From an uncultured Clostridia bacterium (lineage in GTDB: Bacteria; Bacillota_A; Clostridia; TANB77; CAG-508), in contig CANPZA010000097.1 of the NCBI GenBank assembly GCA_947588915.1, positions 1-5,720 of the forward strand: a DNA stretch of 5,720 nt, read 5' to 3'. Under the pieces are notes generated by a model. It did no database searches and was not told the origin of the DNA. It saw only the letters and a list, made by a program, of their open reading frames with translations. Position numbers and translations under genes: made by a program. Position 1 is the first letter of the stretch, and every line of letters begins with the position of its first letter. Positions 4,900 to 5,720 of the stretch are shown here, in pieces.

Positions 4900-5720
4900 T
4901 TATTTTCTTAATTCAGCATGTAAAGTCTTCTCTAATTCTGATATAATACTTTCCATTACTGTATTTATTTCTTCATCACTTAAAGTTTTATTTTTATCCC
5001 TAAATATCAAAGAATAAGCAACACTTTTCTTATTTTCGCCTAATTTTTCATTTCTATAAATATCAAATAATTTCATACTTTCTAATAATTTTTTTGCCTT
5101 TTTTGTAACAATTTTTTCTATTTGACCTACTTCTACTTGTTCATCTACAATAATTGCAATATCTCTTTCAACAGCTGGAAATTTAGGAACTTCTATATAT
5201 TTTTTATTAGCTTTTGAATATTTAACTAATTTAGTTATATTAGCTTCAAGTAAATATACTCTTTTTGATATCATATAATTTTCTAGAACTTCTGGATTTA
5301 CCTCTCCTAATGTAGCTACAATATCTGTGCCTACTTTTATATTTGCACATCTTCCTGGATGATATGAATTATTATTATTTTCTTTTTCAATATCATAATA
5401 ATTAACATTAATTGCCTCTAATATATTTTCCATTATACCTTTTAATATATAGAAATCTATATCATCACCATACATTCCTATTGTTAAAATATCTTCTTGA
5501 AGTGGTACTTCTCCATTTTCTACCTCATTTTTTATATTTCTATAACTTCTTGATAAATCAAATAATCTTACATTTTGATTTTTCTTATTTGCATTTATTG
5601 ATAGTGTTTGCATCATACTTGGTATTGTTGATGGTCTCATAAGTTTGTATTCATCACTTAATGGATTTTTTAAAGTTATTGCATATTTTTTAATTTTACT
5701 ATCAATATTTGATAATTCTA
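4900..5720 (-). CDS. pheT: Phenylalanyl-tRNA synthetase beta subunit PheT, C-terminal part (5' end outside window)
   Basis: The frame is open from the window edge at 5720 to a TAA at 4900-4902, giving 272 residues of a subunit usually about 800 long. PheT pairs with PheS in the (alpha-beta)2 enzyme that charges tRNA-Phe. The N-terminal visible part, with NPLSDEYKLMRPSTIPSMMQTL and VRLFDLSRSY, is the end of the synthetase-like core fold. The last 95 residues or so are the ferredoxin-fold anticodon-binding domain, shown by PKFPAVERDIAIIVDEQV, MKLFDIYRNEKLGENKKSVAYSL and FRDKNKTLSDEEIN. A methionine at 5640 is internal (in YKLMRPS), not a start. The frame shows no CGG codon and no break. No clear hairpin terminator follows directly, so its transcript may read on to the terminator at 4633-4664. 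Confidence 0.96.
   Translation of the reverse strand, partial: ELSNIDSKIKKYAITLKNPLSDEYKLMRPSTIPSMMQTLSINANKKNQNVRLFDLSRSYRNIKNEVENGEVPLQEDILTIGMYGDDIDFYILKGIMENILEAINVNYYDIEKENNNNSYHPGRCANIKVGTDIVATLGEVNPEVLENYMISKRVYLLEANITKLVKYSKANKKYIEVPKFPAVERDIAIIVDEQVEVGQIEKIVTKKAKKLLESMKLFDIYRNEKLGENKKSVAYSLIFRDKNKTLSDEEINTVMESIISELEKTLHAELRK

Noticed and set aside
5412..5642. Open + strand frame opposite pheT
   Set aside because: It is antisense to a conserved PheT segment, with low-complexity hydrophobic composition and no start signals.

Overview
The window looks like chromosomal housekeeping DNA from an AT-rich member of the Bacillota, most likely a Clostridia-type organism. The evidence is the strong base bias, AGA as the main arginine codon, AGGAGG-type ribosome binding sites, and the Firmicutes gene order ylxM-ffh-rpsP-khpA-rimM-trmD-rplS. 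No species can be named from the sequence alone.

Layout, left to right. The 3' end of dapB (lysine/diaminopimelate synthesis) runs on the + strand to 303 and meets a terminator hairpin (306-347) shared with the converging operon. Positions 354-4473 hold one minus-strand operon, read from right to left: ylxM, ffh, rpsP, khpA, rimM, trmD, rplS. A good sigma-A type promoter (4535-4563) precedes ylxM. To its right, also on the minus strand, are the 3' part of pheT (4900-5720) and an unrecognised 42-residue single-span membrane protein (4683-4811) with its own promoter and terminator. The operon links protein targeting (YlxM, Ffh), ribosomal proteins (S16, L19), ribosome assembly (RimM, KhpA) and tRNA modification (TrmD). 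Bacillus ylqD, normally between khpA and rimM, is absent.

The main observation: trmD is broken twice and ffh once by a single extra base, although both genes are otherwise intact and expected to be essential. All three breaks are the same event. An extra C sits between a codon ending in T and a conserved glycine codon, so the zero-frame codon is CGG each time (C at 1519, 1173 and 3851, minus strand). CGG occurs as an in-frame codon nowhere else in the window, whereas CGA, CGC and CGT all encode arginine here. Skipping the C restores a 220-residue TrmD and a 450-residue Ffh. This pattern is hard to explain by random mutation or sequencing error. It suggests programmed +1 frameshifting at a rare or unassigned CGG codon, possibly tied to TrmD itself, the enzyme that makes the frame-keeping m1G37 modification of tRNA.

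Other points of note are a 90-residue acidic tail on ribosomal protein L19, several start codons that should be moved inward to match ribosome binding sites and family N-termini, and a perfect inverted repeat just upstream of the operon promoter.
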